Below are positions 32,756 to 44,816 of a DNA stretch of 64,000 bases, one piece after another (the stretch's first letter is position 1; the number at the start of each line of letters is the position of its first letter). The DNA is from Agrypnia vestita (taxonomy: Eukaryota > Arthropoda > Insecta > Trichoptera > Phryganeidae), in the NCBI GenBank assembly GCA_016648135.1, contig JADDOH010008025.1:1-64000 (forward strand), in the 5' to 3' direction. The position numbers and the translations under genes were made by a program. The notes under the pieces were generated by a model, which was not told where the DNA came from, ran no database searches, and saw nothing but the letters and a program-made list of their open reading frames with translations.

Positions 32756-33300
32756 ACAGGGTTATTTGTAAAACATTAATAACCTCGCAGGACTATACTC
32801 CCACCTTGATTATGAGTCGAAAATGTTCAAGCTATTATGACCTAATATCAATAGTTAAGGAAATATGCGACATCAAAGTTTGCATTTTTTTTCAATATTT
32901 CTGACTTATTTTTTGTAAAACGTTGGACTATCATTACAGTAACTAATATCAATTACGAAAAAGTCATTCGTTTCAATACAAGTTAAATAAAATGATTAAA
33001 ACCCTGAAAAAATTCCAATTGGAATGTTTTCCAATTGGAATTCGTAGGTTTTTATTTTTTTATTTGACTTGTGTTAAAGGGAATGAATTTTTCATACTCG
33101 ATATAAGTTACTGTAATGATGGTCCAACATTTTACAAAAAATAAGTCAGAAATATTGAAAAAAAATGTAAACTTTGATGTCGCATATCTCCTTAACTATT
33201 GATATTAGGTCATAATAGCTTGAACATTTTCGACATAATTCATAATCAAGGCAGGAGTATAGTCCTGCGAGGTTATTAATGTTTTACAAATAACCCTGTA
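32756..33300. mobile_element. Long-palindrome MITE (ACAGGGTTATTTG family), copy 1
   Basis: About 545 bp with the two halves nearly perfect inverted copies. Ends are 'acagggttatttgtaaaaca' and the inverse 'tgttttacaaataaccctgt'. The centre is itself the palindrome 'attccaattggaat'. TA dinucleotides adjoin the right end. No ORF; the 119-codon frame at 32545-32904 is incidental. The whole element recurs at 49616-50158. Confidence 0.9.
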
Positions 33301-34019
33301 TATTTGTTGCAATTTGCAATCAACACTCGCGCTATATCTTTCTTACGCCATATTCTCTCATCATTTATTTGTTTTTAATTCTTTTCACCGTGCAGTTATC
33401 GGCTTAACATTATTTCCCAATGTGTTCAACCTTTACTCTATCATAAATAGATTTGCCGCGTATACGCCATAGTGATCACTGCATTTAATCTAATTTCGTT
33501 CCTCTTCTGCCAGAAACAGGCTTCGTTTCCACACATCTTCGAAGGGAAGTTAATGTTACCGCCTTGATAGATTGACGATCACCAATTAAGTAGTATCATT
33601 CCTACCCTCCTGGTATTCACAGAACATATCAGGTGATCTTTGGCAAGCATGTAAGGCACACGCAATAAAGGAATAATACGAACTAATTTTACTGCGGATC
33701 AATTGATTTTACAAGTGGTATTACACCTGCAGTATGAAATGCTTCTAATCGATCGAAAGGCAAAAGATGGAATGGAGAAAAAAGTATGACGCAAGCAAAA
33801 AATATGGTTGGCCTACTAACATTAAGATCCATCTAGACTGTGGCCCATGTTCTGACATTGTGTAGATCTCTTTTCATTTAAGAAAGGCGAACGAATTAGT
33901 ATGCGTAAGTCGTGTAAACAGTAACAAAAAAGTAAACAAAAAAGGTAAACACCAACACAACGAAACGATGCGCTTCGTATGCATGGCTTTCACATACTAA
34001 TTCGATTGTCTTTCTTATA

Positions 34020-34500
34020 TGTACTTTAAAGACATTATATTTCTTATATGTTCGTAATATTTTGGAATACACTTCCCAGGTATCGACTCCAGGATACACA
34101 ATACACAAGAGCAGAATTGAATGCGTCCAACATAGATTTGTAAAGTACCTTAACTTTCGTTCGTTTCGATCTTATGTTAGCAATAAAGATACTGAAAAAT
34201 ATTTTAACATACAGACTTTAACTTTCCGTAGAAATATAGCGGACTCTGTAATGTTATTAAAAATCACACACAATTTAGTTGATACTCCAGATCTCCTTCA
34301 ACGTCTATCGTTCCACATCATCTACTTTTCATCTCCCTCTTTGCAAGACCAACCCTAAACAATGCTCATTCATCTATAGATCCACAAATTCATTTAACGT
34401 TAATTACAACCACATAGACATTTTTAACTCGACTATTTAGGACGTTAAACGAAAATTAACTTCACAACCGCGCCCTAACTAGTTGACTTAATTTATAATT
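34020..34500 (+). pseudogene. LINE RT C-terminal fragment
   Basis: VRNILEYTSQVSTPGYTIHK, SRIECVQHRFVKYLNFRSF and LTFRRNIADSVMLLKITHNL are the usual C-terminal blocks of Jockey/CR1-like RT proteins (SxLEYxSxVWxP..., RIExVQxRFxK). The frame breaks near 34358. Only this end is present. Confidence 0.75.
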
Positions 34501-34624
34501 TACATTCCCATATACAACCATACTTCTTTCCTTTATCCTAATCCTACATCCCTCTCCGCCCCCCCCCCTTATCAATTTATAATGAAATTATAAATTGTCA
34601 TAATGTCTTTTTTAACTTTGCTAA

Positions 34625-34980
34625 TATCTTTAATCCACGCTTGGAGTAAGCCTAAGAGATACAATTAGAAACGACGAAATTAGGCGTAGAACTAGAGTAG
34701 TGGATATCATGGATCGTGTAGCGAAGCTAAAATGGCAATGGGCAGGACACGTTGCAAGACAGGATACTACGATGGCCTCCCAGAGTTCTGAAATGGAGAC
34801 CTTGGGAAAATAAAAGAGGCATCGGAAGACCTCAAAAGAGATGGGCCGATGATATTGTCGCTGTGGGGGGAAAGAAATGGCTACAATTAGCCAACAACAG
34901 GGAAGATGGAAAAATAAGGAAGAGGCCTATATCCAGCAGTGGAAAGACGAAGGCTGATGAAGAAGAAGAAGAAGAATATC
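34625..34980 (+). pseudogene. LINE ORF2 C-terminus with (GAA)n tail
   Basis: Frames give IRRRTRVVDIMDRVAKLKWQ, WAGHVARQD, WRPWENKRGIGRPQKRWADD and EAYIQQWKDEG before a GAAGAAGAAG tail at 34958-34975. This is a standard insect LINE ending. One frameshift near 34760. A second copy is at 53.97-54.17 kb. Confidence 0.82.
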
Positions 34981-36312
34981 TTTAATAATTAATTTTAAGT
35001 GGAAAGTTTATAATTGGCATAATTTACTATTTTTTGTCTATTGTATATTAATTTAAGATTTGCTGTTTACTTTTCCTAAAATAAATAAATAAATTAATTA
35101 ATTAGTTAATAAATAAATATGATAAAATGTCTACAGGCTTACATGGGTTGGCATGCTTCAATTAGAATTGATTGCATTCAAAACGCAATGATTTCTTTTG
35201 CAGATAGCTGAACGGCAAAACTAAACGGAAAAGAAACAATATTTTCAACACTAAGCCTCACGTACTTTCTAATCCCCTCTCTCCTTACTTCCCGGACGCA
35301 CCTGAACAGATCCTTTAAGCATTGTGAGAAAACTGTTCTGCAACTACACGGCGCGTTCTCAGATCAAGTGCTTTAGATTGGATTAGGCTTAGGAGGCTCT
35401 ATTACGTCTGAAGCGGGTCGGCGAGTAGAAGAAAGTAAGGGGATGATGTAGGCTTTCACGCTGGATTTATGTGTTTCTTCTAATTTAGTACTTCCCCCGC
35501 TCGGGCTTATCGGGAACCGTTCAACTGTGCTATAAATATTTCACAATTATTAGGTTGTGCAAAATATATAAACACGAACTATCAAAAATTGCTTGATACA
35601 CACGGGTATAGTGCCACGGCTAGTTCCAATACTTTTGACATGTTTAAAAAAAATTCTAATGCTCGACGTTTTAAAATTTTTTTAAATTTAAACAAAAGTC
35701 TTTCTAGGGGATTGGATTATGCAAAAATAAGTTCTTTAACTGCAGTATTAATGCGTCTTAAATATACGCGAGGGAGGACTTTCTTCCGGTGTTAAATTAT
35801 TAGGAGTTAATAATTATTAAGAGTAGTGTTAGAAATTAACGATAACAACATAAACAATCATCGCACAAGTATGGAGAGCGTAGATTCCGAGGTCAACAAA
35901 GTCTAATCACATAATACGTGTTTGTAAATTAATCTTATAGTAGGTATTAACGTAAGTTTTTTTTATTCGTTGTATAGCTTGATTAGATTGATAGCAAAAA
36001 TTTTAAAAATTGGTTAGTTGAGTTTTAGCAATTTGAAACCCTTTTTTTTGCAAAAATTTTTTATTTAGCAAAATAGCAAAAAAAAAAGCAAAAAAAAAAT
36101 ATCAATTTTTTAGCAAAATTGAAATCCCGAAAACTAAGAGCTCGAATAGAGATGGCAAGAAGTGCGTTTCTCAAAATGAGACTTTTATTAAAATATTGAT
36201 TGTATAATTTGTATGTATCTACTTACATTATTTGATTAATTACACCTACATGTTTCGGAAAAACATTTCCATTATATGTCAAGATATCAAAATGAACAAT
36301 GTCTTTTGTTTT
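34981..36312. other. Intronic sequence, nothing identified
   Basis: One 68-codon ORF (35589-35795, +) is not recognised. 36060-36110 is an A-rich run of 'agcaaaa' repeats. No gene evidence. Confidence 0.4.
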
Positions 36313-36625
36313 TTTTTTCTACTTACTTACTTACTTACCATCACGCCGTTTCCCCGCGGGGTTAGGCAGAGAGGATAGAGCGCCATACTCTTCTGTCCTG
36401 ACGTACAACTTTCGCTTCGTCTACATTCATACATCTTCGCATGCAAGCTCGAAGGTTGTTCAGGCTTCTAACAGGACCATCTTCCAGTATCTGGTTAATC
36501 TGGTCATGCCACGTCTTCCGTGGTCGCCCTCTCTTTCTGGCGCCGTCAACACTTGCATCATATATCTTTCTTACCATTCTTTCCTCATTCATTCGCTCAA
36601 CATGCCCAAACCACCTGAGAGACCC
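36313..36625 (-). pseudogene. RTE-like LINE 3' end with (AAGT)n tail
   Basis: Minus frame 36362-36592: NEERMVRKIYDASVDGARKR, GRPRKTWHDQINQILEDGPV, a CMRRCMNVDEAKVVRQDRRV block and a stop. The tail appears on the + strand as 'tacttacttacttacc' at 36322-36338. Same family as 13.8 and 53.4 kb; only about 300 bp survive. Confidence 0.85.
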
Positions 36626-36841
36626 TATTTCTAAATTATTTGAAAAATTATTTTTAAATATTATTGCTGAAGTTCTTGATTACTCACAATTATTGGAAAA
36701 AAAATTAGAATTGGGCTAGTAGTTAAATTTAATTGATTATTAATAATATTTTGTTTACTATTACATGCTTTACTAATTTCTAATGATTCTTAATTATTCA
36801 ATTTTAGAACAAAATTATTTATCTGTAAAATAAAAAGTCCT

Positions 36842-37230
36842 TAATGTTAATGAAAACCGTGATCATTTTCTAATAAATGATTTGAAAATTCAGAAAAACC
36901 ATAATTATTCAGACATGTCAAATTCTCTTTTACTCTTACATTGAAATTTCGACCGGTTTTTCTAATATAAAACGCTGTACAAACTTTACACGACAGTTTA
37001 TAAACACCTGAATTGTTAAATATATTACCTTTGTCTTTAGAATTTATGAGGAGTTTCCCTATATTATTATTTGTATAAAATGCAGACCAAATATTTTTTG
37101 GTAGAAAATTTGAAATCTGATTTTGAAGATGTATTAATATATAAAATTCTGTATATATTTGGATTATATGACACACATCACGTATGTGTTGTAATAACCT
37201 AGTATACCGGCCTGTGACAGCCATTTTCCT
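36842..37230 (-). pseudogene. Penelope-like element, GIY-YIG endonuclease relic
   Basis: A minus-strand frame of 125 codons contains NNSGVYKLSCKVCTAFYIRK followed by TGRNFNVRVKENL and a SEFSNHLLENDH block. That is the order G(I/V)Y-K-L-x-C-x-x-C-x-x-x-YI(G)-x-TGRxFxxRxxEH...FxxHLxxxxH of the GIY-YIG endonuclease at the C-terminus of Penelope-like retroelements. The second motif is YIR instead of YIG, so the nuclease is probably inactive. The reverse-transcriptase part is not recognisable nearby. It shows that Penelope elements, the known hosts of hammerhead motifs, occur in this genome. Confidence 0.8.
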
Positions 37231-37851
37231 TCCCCCTAAATCCCCACAGATGTCGCTAATTATTTTTTGATATCGTTAATGTCGCTCAATGAGACTCCCA
37301 TAATTGATTTTACGGAATTTATGAAGTAATATACTTTTTTCTGTGTAATGAAATTCTTTCCGAATTACTAACATTACACTAGGATATGCCAGAAATATAT
37401 ATTATTTCAATTTTTATTAAATTCCTTTTTGATTTCCTGAATCCTGAAAGATTTGAACAAACTCAAAAATATTCTGTATAAGATTCTTTGCCAATAATCG
37501 TTATTATTTTTTATATTTATCTGTGAATTATATAAAAGACTTTTATTTTCTAACCTTGACCTAAGCTTGCAACTAAACATGCGTATGGTTCGATGTTATA
37601 TTTCGCCATGTTGTATGGAGTGGGAGGCATGGACACTACACTAAGTGTCGAATCCTTTGCGAATGTTACAGTATAGTTTTGCGAATGTTGAAATCCTCCT
37701 ACTTATGGAAAAGACCGAGAAGTACTGCGGACTATCAAGATAAGAAAGCTCGAGAATCTCAGACATGTTAAGAGAGAACCAAAGTACAGTCTTAACCAAC
37801 TCATCATGTCATCATCAGACGCCACTCATGGCTGCGTAACTGGAGGAACTG
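37231..37851. other. Intronic sequence, nothing identified
   Basis: AT-rich DNA; 37430-37480 shares 'aacaaactcaaaaatattct'-like text with 26190-26210. No gene or repeat boundary resolved. Confidence 0.4.
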
Positions 37852-37859
37852 GTACCAAC

Positions 37860-38598
37860 CAAGGGCGGATCCAGCTTTGGCACCAGGGGGGGGTCACATA
37901 GTCGTGGTCGAGTCACAAGAAGTTATAATTTAATTTTGATAATAATAGATACTTACAAGTAAAACGTAGGTATTTTATTAATAAATGTAACTACCTACTG
38001 TACAAAAAATACCTACCTATATTTAAATAGCAAAATCAATTTTCCTTTTACGTCCTCTCCCGAAACACGTTATCACTTCATCTACTCCAATGGGTACGTT
38101 TTTATGGACGTGGAGAAGTGGCAGTCCGGTTACACGTTCTTCAACCATTGAAGCTCTTAGCCACGATTTGATTCTTCGCAACGTAGAGAAAGATCTTTCC
38201 GCTGTCACTATACTAACTGGTAGTGTAGCCATAATACATAAAAAATTTCTTATATTAGGATACATCTCAATATCGCAATTTAAAATAAGGTCGGAAATCG
38301 ACTGCGGTATGTCCTGACTCCGCTGCCACTTCACTGACAGAAACTGGAGTTTTATCTAGTAACAATGTATAATCGGTTGCTAGTAAAAGCTATAAAGTAT
38401 AGTATCATTAATACCGTCCGCAGCTCTTTTTAAATCAATCGAGTTCGATTGCAGTATTCTGCTTAAAGATACAGTAGTACCTGAAAAATAAAAAAGTTAG
38501 TAAGTGACTGAATGTGAGTATGAGTATTTTAATTAGTGGTCCACCTAGGTCCTGGACCCAGCCCAGGGGGGGGTCATGACCCCCATGATCCGCGCTTG
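37860..38598 (-). mobile_element. Internally deleted hAT element with exact 8-bp TSD
   Basis: The ends CAAGGGCGGATC and (inverted) CAAGCGCGGATC are bordered by a perfect 8-bp duplication GTACCAAC (37852-37859 and 38599-38606), the hAT hallmark. The minus strand (38023-38334) encodes the hAT C-terminal dimerisation domain: MYPNIRNFLCIMATLPVSIV, TAERSFSTLRRIKSWLRASM, then VEERVTGLPLLHVHKN. This is typical of the ZMYM1/'zinc finger MYM-like' hAT branch. 739 bp against several kb for a full element; the catalytic part is deleted. Confidence 0.93.
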
Positions 38599-38804
38599 GT
38601 ACCAACGTAACTCGACTAAATGGATAGTGGGACATTGATGTTGCATCATTTTCGATGGATAATTTGGGCAGGACCTGTAAAGTATTGTGGACTACCTATC
38701 TGTTCTAAGTACAAAATATTTGAATTGGTAATTTCCTTGCCGAAAACTTTAAACAGATTGGAATGTAGTTATCGTAATCATTCAGGTATTCCGGTAGAAT
38801 TTTA

Positions 38805-39350
38805 AAAAATTCGTTCGTGTACTCACGTACACGCGATGGAAGTAACATATTTTTAAAATCTATATATGAAGCTCAATGTATTGTGTTGTAAAAATCTACA
38901 CTGATCATTGTCGATTATTTTATTTATCTTCACGAAAAGAATTAAAACTCATACTTACAGACATTTTACCTCGAATATTTAAAATAATCGGAGCAAACAA
39001 AAATTTTCTCAAAAAACGATCGAAACATTCGTAGAACCAAAGTGTGCATTTTTAAAAAATGTATCTACCCACTTTCATGTTTTATCGATTTTCGACCTAA
39101 AACGGTTCCGCATTCAAAGGTTTCGAAACTATACAACTTTGACAGCCGCGTTGAATGTCAAATGAATGAATGTGTTTTTCGTTTTGAAAAAAAATTAATT
39201 CGTTGCAAAAATGTAATAATATATTTCAAAAAATAATTTCTCGAATATCTCTTTTTATCGTTTTTGACATGGTGACAAACAAACAATTTCTTTAAAAACC
39301 GTCAAATCATTCTTAAACTGGCATATAAACTGAATCTGACAGCTGAAAAG
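38805..39350. repeat. Second copy of the 'gtgtactcacgtacacg' repeat family
   Basis: Shares 'cgtgtactcacgtacacg', 'gatcgaaacattcgtagaac' and 'aactgaatctgacagctga' with 4715-4860, in the same order. The copies are diverged and the boundaries are approximate. Confidence 0.5.
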
Positions 39351-39980
39351 TTCGCATTTCCGCTACTTATTTTTTTTTAATTTACCCTGAATTCGCCAAA
39401 AGAAGTACATCTTCAAAAAAAAGTAGAAACAGCTTATTTTCAACAATCTCCTTAGTAGGTGATACATTGTTAAAACATCTGTTTCAAAGTTCAAAGAATC
39501 TTTTTCGAAGCTGGATGTATCTAGTCAATTCTTCCTATTCAAAAGTGCATTTTTCAAACTAAAACTAGAAGTTGTAGGTCGATTCTTGTTATATGTATAC
39601 TCTCTTTACTTTCAGCTATTCATCCAAATTTGTGAACAGTACCTATCTATTGCCACAAATGTCTTAAATCGTATATTGTAATATTATTTAGTTTAATTTC
39701 TATTAATTAGCCGCGCCTGAAAGCGTTTGTGTTTTCTGTCCACCATTAAAAATATTTTTTGGTTTGATAAATAAAAGATTTCAAATTTTCAACCCTCCCC
39801 TTTCCCCCTCCTGTCAAAGATAATTTTGGGTGGACAAACGAAGAATTTCGGCAAAACATTTTTGATGAAAAATAGCTGATTCAAAGCAAAACAATTTTGG
39901 TGGGCAAGTAGATTTTCATATTCAATTGCTTAGCATTATTTTACTTAAATATTGTAAATTTTACTTTAATAATAATAATA
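39351..39980. other. Intronic AT-rich sequence, nothing identified
   Basis: No ORF with a recognisable motif, no tRNA-like block and no repeat ends in this stretch. Confidence 0.4.
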
Positions 39981-40180
39981 AGTAGCTTGTTGGTCTTGTG
40001 GTTAGGACACTCGCCTCGTGATCCAAAGGTCGCGGGTTCGAACCTCACTCCAGACTAGCAAGTTAGTCCAATTTTCATAGCAAAAACGTTTAGCTCAGTT
40101 TGAAAATAGTAAGAATATTGATGTGACACGTATTCCGTGTTTGCATCTTTATTTAAAAAAAAAAAAATTAAAAAAAATAT
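39981..40180 (+). mobile_element. tRNA-derived SINE (+)
   Basis: A-box-like 'tcttgtggttaggacactcg' and B box GGTTCGAACCT are correctly spaced (39992-40047). A unique body of about 100 bp follows, then the A-rich tail 'aaaaaaaaaaaaattaaaaa'. The anticodon stem does not pair, so this is a SINE head and not a tRNA gene. (AAT)n precedes it. Confidence 0.75.
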
Positions 40181-40349
40181 ATGTATATAAAAAATATTCT
40201 CTTCCCCAACTTCGTACTTAATTTATTACGCCTCAAACATCTGCGAATTTTTCTAATTGGTTTAGGCAATTATGCTCTCATATTATAATGGTTGAAACTG
40301 TTAAGTTCATTAATAAGTAAATAAAAAAACTATCGAAAGAGAATAATTT

Positions 40350-40556
40350 ATTATTTTTTTTTTTATATATTTATTCTAATACGCTTCAACAGGCCAGGAG
40401 GCCCAATTACAGAAGCGAAATAATCACAAAACACCCAGGCTTAAGTAAATCACAAAGATTAAATTGTGATCTCACCGGGAATCGAACCCGGGACCCTCGG
40501 TGTGAGAAGCTAGTGTCATACCCGCTGCGCTACGAGGACCGCCGTGTGATACACAC
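40350..40556 (-). mobile_element. tRNA-derived SINE (-), lepidopteran-like
   Basis: The minus strand reads 'cgtagcgcagcgggtatgac' (A-box side), 'gggttcgattcccggtgag' (B box), a body including 'cctgggtgttttgtgatta', and an A/T-rich end at about 40360. 'GTAGCGCAG.GGGTA...GGGTTCGATTCCC' heads are common in moth and butterfly SINEs (established pattern, from memory). Confidence 0.78.
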
Positions 40557-40630
40557 GATAATCGATCGATCAGTCAACTGAACGAAACTTGCCTTTGCTA
40601 GAGCATATCAACACACGTGTAACTTTTCAT

Positions 40631-42490
40631 TAGACAACAATCAAGTAAGCATCAAATATGGCTATCAACAAAAAATTAATAGACAACAATCAAGTAAGCA
40701 TCAAATATGGCTATCAACAAAAAATTAATAGACAACAATCAAGTAAGCATCAAATATGGCTATCAACAAAAAATTAATAGACAACAATCAAGTAAGCATC
40801 AAATATGGCTATCAACAAAAAATTAATAGACAACAATCAAGTAAGCATCAAATATGGCTATCAACAAAAAATTAATAGACAACAATCAAGTAAGCATGAA
40901 ATATGGCTATCAACAAAAAATTAATAGACAACAATCAAGTAAGCATCAAATATGGCTATCAACAAAAAATTAATAGACAACAATCAAGTAAGCATCAAAT
41001 ATGGCTATCAACAAAAAATTAATAGACAACAATCAAGTAAGCATCAAATATGGCTATCAACAAAAAATTAATAGACAACAATCAAGTAAGCATCAAATAT
41101 GGCTATCAACAAAAAATTAATAGACAACAATCAAGTAAGCTCAAATATGGCTATCAAACACAAATAATAGACAACAATCAAAGTAAGCATTCAAATATGG
41201 CTATCAACAAAAAAATTAATAGACAACAATCAAATAAGCCCTATCAAATATGGCTATTCAACAAAAAATTAATAGACCAACACAAGAAGCATCCAAATAT
41301 GGCTATCAACAAAAAAATTGTAATTGCCAATCCAATTCAATGAGTAAGCATCAAATATGGGCTACACACAAAAATTATAGACAACAAACACGTAAGCATC
41401 AAACTATGGCTATCAACAAAAATTTAATAGGACACAACAATCAAGTAAGCCATCAAAATATGGCTATCAAACAAAAAATTAATAGAACACAAGCAAGATA
41501 AGCATCCAAATATGGGCCTTCAACAAAAAATCAATAGACACAATTCAAGTAGCATTTGAAATTATGGCTATCAACAAAAAAATATAAATAGACAACAATC
41601 AAGTAAGAATCAAATATGGCTATCAACAAAAAATAAATAGACAAAACAACTAAGTAAGACATCAAAATTATAGGCTATCATATCTAAAAAAGTACATAGA
41701 CAACAATGCAACTTGGGAAGCATCATAATAGGCTAATCAACAAAAAATTAATAGAAAACAATCAAGTAAGCCATCAAATAGGGCTATTAACAAAACATTA
41801 ATAGACAAAACAATCAAGTAAGCATCAAATACGGCTATCAACAAAAAATTAATAGACAACAATCAAGTAAGCATCAAATATGGCTATCAACAAAAAATTA
41901 ATAGACAACAATCAAGTAAGCATCAAATACGGCTATCAACAAAAAATTAATAGACAACAATCAAGTAAGCATCAAATATGGCTATCAACAAAAAATTAAT
42001 AGACAACAATCAAGTAAGCATCAAATATGGCTATCAACAAAAAATTAATAGACAACAATCAAGTAAGCATCAGATATGGCTATCAACAAAAAATTAATAG
42101 ACAACAATCAAGTAAGCATCAAATATGGCTATCAACAAAAAATTAATAGACAACAATCAAGTAAGCATCAAATATGGCTATCAACAAAAAATTAATAGAC
42201 AACAATCAAGTAAGCATCAAATATGGCTATCAACAAAAAATTAATAGACAACAATCAAGTAAGCATCAAATATGGCTATCAACAAAAAATTAATAGACAA
42301 CAATCAAGTAAGCATGAAATATGGCTATCAACAAAAAATTAATAGACAACAATCAAGTAAGCATCAAATATGGCTATCAACAAAAAATTAATAGACAACA
42401 ATCAAGTAAGCATCAAATACGGCTATCAACAAAAAATTAATAGACAACAATCAAGTAAGCATCAAATACGGCTATCAACAAAAAATTAAT
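40631..42490. repeat. 49-bp satellite array with scrambled centre
   Basis: About 38 copies of a 49-bp unit containing 'agtaagcatcaaatatggct' and 'aacaaaaaattaatagacaa'. The outer blocks (about 40631-41125 and 41815-42490) are near-identical. The central about 690 bp carries dense one-base insertions and deletions. The ORFs inside (41050-41501) come from the repeat. Confidence 0.96.
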
Positions 42491-44514
42491 TGTGACAGTT
42501 GCACTTATTTAGCGCGCGAAATTCAAAGCCTCAACAATCGTGAATGATAAGACGTTTGAATGTGGATTAGGCAAGAGTTGTTCTGAGACTGAAGGGTCTA
42601 AACAGGGATGTGAATTATTTGAAATACATATATTTGAAATTCAAATACATTTTTTTATATTGTATTTGAAATACTTTTTTTCAAAATGAATTTTCTATTT
42701 TATTTAACATACTTTAGTAAACATATTTTGTATTTGAAAGATGCTTATCTTTAATTTTTTATTTCATACTTCGTACATTTTACACATTTAATTTCATCGA
42801 AATTTCCCTTTTTATGAGTAAGTGTTGCCAATATTGAGACCAACTTTGTTTTGTAGCTAGTGATAATCCTAACATGAAATAGATCTGGAATTAAGATAAA
42901 TAATAATTAAGAGATATATAATTAAGAGATAGATTTAATTCCTTCAACGATATTCTACTGTGAAAAAAACTTTTCCTTAATAATAATAATACTTGTTAAC
43001 CAAGTTCTGCTCTTGTTGAACGACTATTTTCATTTGGTCGAATGATAATGATACAACGTAGAGGGAACATGAAAGATGAACTGTTTGAACAAATATAAGT
43101 GTTAAAATCAGCGAAATAAATGACTTGCAAAAATCTAAACTAACTAAAGGTATTTTATTTGAATAAATGTAGGTATTTTTAAAATACGTATTTTGCATTT
43201 TGAATTTTTGTATTTGGAATTTAAATACTTTTAATAAATTATTTTGCATATCTCCGGGTATAAAGCTCTGTCCTCTCTGCCTAGCCTGTCGGAAAATGGC
43301 GTGATAGTAATAGTAATAATAATGTGATAGTCGGTGTAGATTGAATTAGAAATAAAAGATGACTTGGCACTACCAGGTAGACCCGGTACTAAATGATGCG
43401 AGAGGCCTCAACAACCGACAAACTTGAATGAAAAATTGTATGTAAAGACAAAAAAGTTCGGCGTTCCATCCTCTCTGTAATTCCCCGCAGAGAAACAGCG
43501 TTATGTTTATTTAATTTTATAAATTTTCAAAAACTGAGTTCTAAAAAAAATAACCTCACAACGTAAATGTGATTTTATTCAAATTAAAGGAGCATATTTA
43601 TATGGAAATTACAACTCGAAGAAAACGCAAAACATCGCCATTATTTCGTATAAAAAAGTTATCGCTTGCGAGTAAGTTATTATCTTCTTGCGACATTCGG
43701 AAAAAAACACATCCATTATTTTCGATGAACAGACTTTCGAAGAATTCACATAATCCTGAAACGATTTATAAATATCTTTTTGCGTTCCCTGAATTACCTA
43801 TCGGCTCACGAGTGAACGATTTTTCATAAAAGCTTATATTTTTATATTACACCCTTGTCAAATATTTATTTCATCGGTAAGATACGAAATCGCTTATATA
43901 ATATTATCATTATTTAGAGTTTAATGGATTTTATCTATACAATTTATGATAGATAGGTGCTTTACAAAAAGATTTATAAAGTAATAATATATTTATTTGT
44001 TTAGTAATGACGTGGTTTTTATTTTTACCAAATAAAATGTTTTATTATTTATTATTACGGGATTATGGTATTTATAAAATCGGTTAAATCCGTTACTTTT
44101 TTATTTGAGGGTACTTTCGGGGTCACAATCAAAGAAAGTGCATGCAAGTTTTCCCAAAGTTACGTCATAAGAACTTATGCATTTCTATTGCTCTTGGAAT
44201 CTACGTAAAATATGAGAGGTTAGGTTAGGTTAGTTTAGGTTAAAATTAGGTGCAATGTATATACAAGGTAAATTCACTAGGTTAATGCTGTGACATTTCC
44301 AACAGATGAATTTTTATGTGTCAAACCGTAAATAATTTTGACGCATATTTATTGGTTTATTACCAAAGTGACTACGTATTTTATTCATAGCGTAGCAACA
44401 TTCATTTGGTATTTTTCTACAAATTCTTAAAAAAATAGAGGGGGTGAGATCTATAATAAAATGTTTGCACATCTAAACGGGGCTATAAGCACGCGATTTC
44501 CTTGTTATAATTAT
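42491..44514. other. Intronic sequence with a short TTAGG-like run
   Basis: No confident gene. An 86-codon + ORF (43569-43829) has an internal near-repeat (KTSPLFRIKKLS / KTHPLFSMNRLS) but no known domain. 44216-44247 reads 'gaggttaggttaggttagtt', about three insect-telomere-like TTAGG units. The rest is AT-rich. Confidence 0.45.
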
Positions 44515-44535
44515 AAGCTTAATTTTCTATATTGT

Positions 44536-44816
44536 TTTTCATATATCATAATATGTGGGGTATAAAAGCAAAGGCAGCAGTATCCCAAAAAATTTAATGC
44601 TGTCATCGATTAATGTAAATGTACCTACGGAATTCTAGATTTTATAGGAAATATAGCCTGTAAATTTATAGGAAACACAATTTTGGAAGGGATACATAAA
44701 ATATATAATTCAATACATTCTAAATTAGTAATCTTCGGTGACTGCATACAAAACATTATTTTCAATTATATACATATTGCTGCCTTTGCTTTTATACCGC
44801 ACATATTATAATTTAT
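44536..44816. repeat. Foldback element (ataaaagcaaaggcagca family), copy 1
   Basis: Left 'tggggtataaaagcaaaggc' + 'agcag' (44555-44579) and right inverse 'ctgcctttgcttttataccg' (44780-44800) pair over about 45 bp; the outer 'ataatatg/catattat' also pair. A longer relative lies at 48895-49440. Confidence 0.7.

Noticed and set aside
32545..32904. 119-aa ORF partly inside the palindromic MITE
   Set aside because: The same peptide tail reappears at 49597-49848 and 50008-50202 because the MITE is repeated and inverted; no independent coding signal.
41050..41501. 97- and 83-aa ORFs in the 49-bp array
   Set aside because: Repeat-derived frames opened by indels in the scrambled centre.
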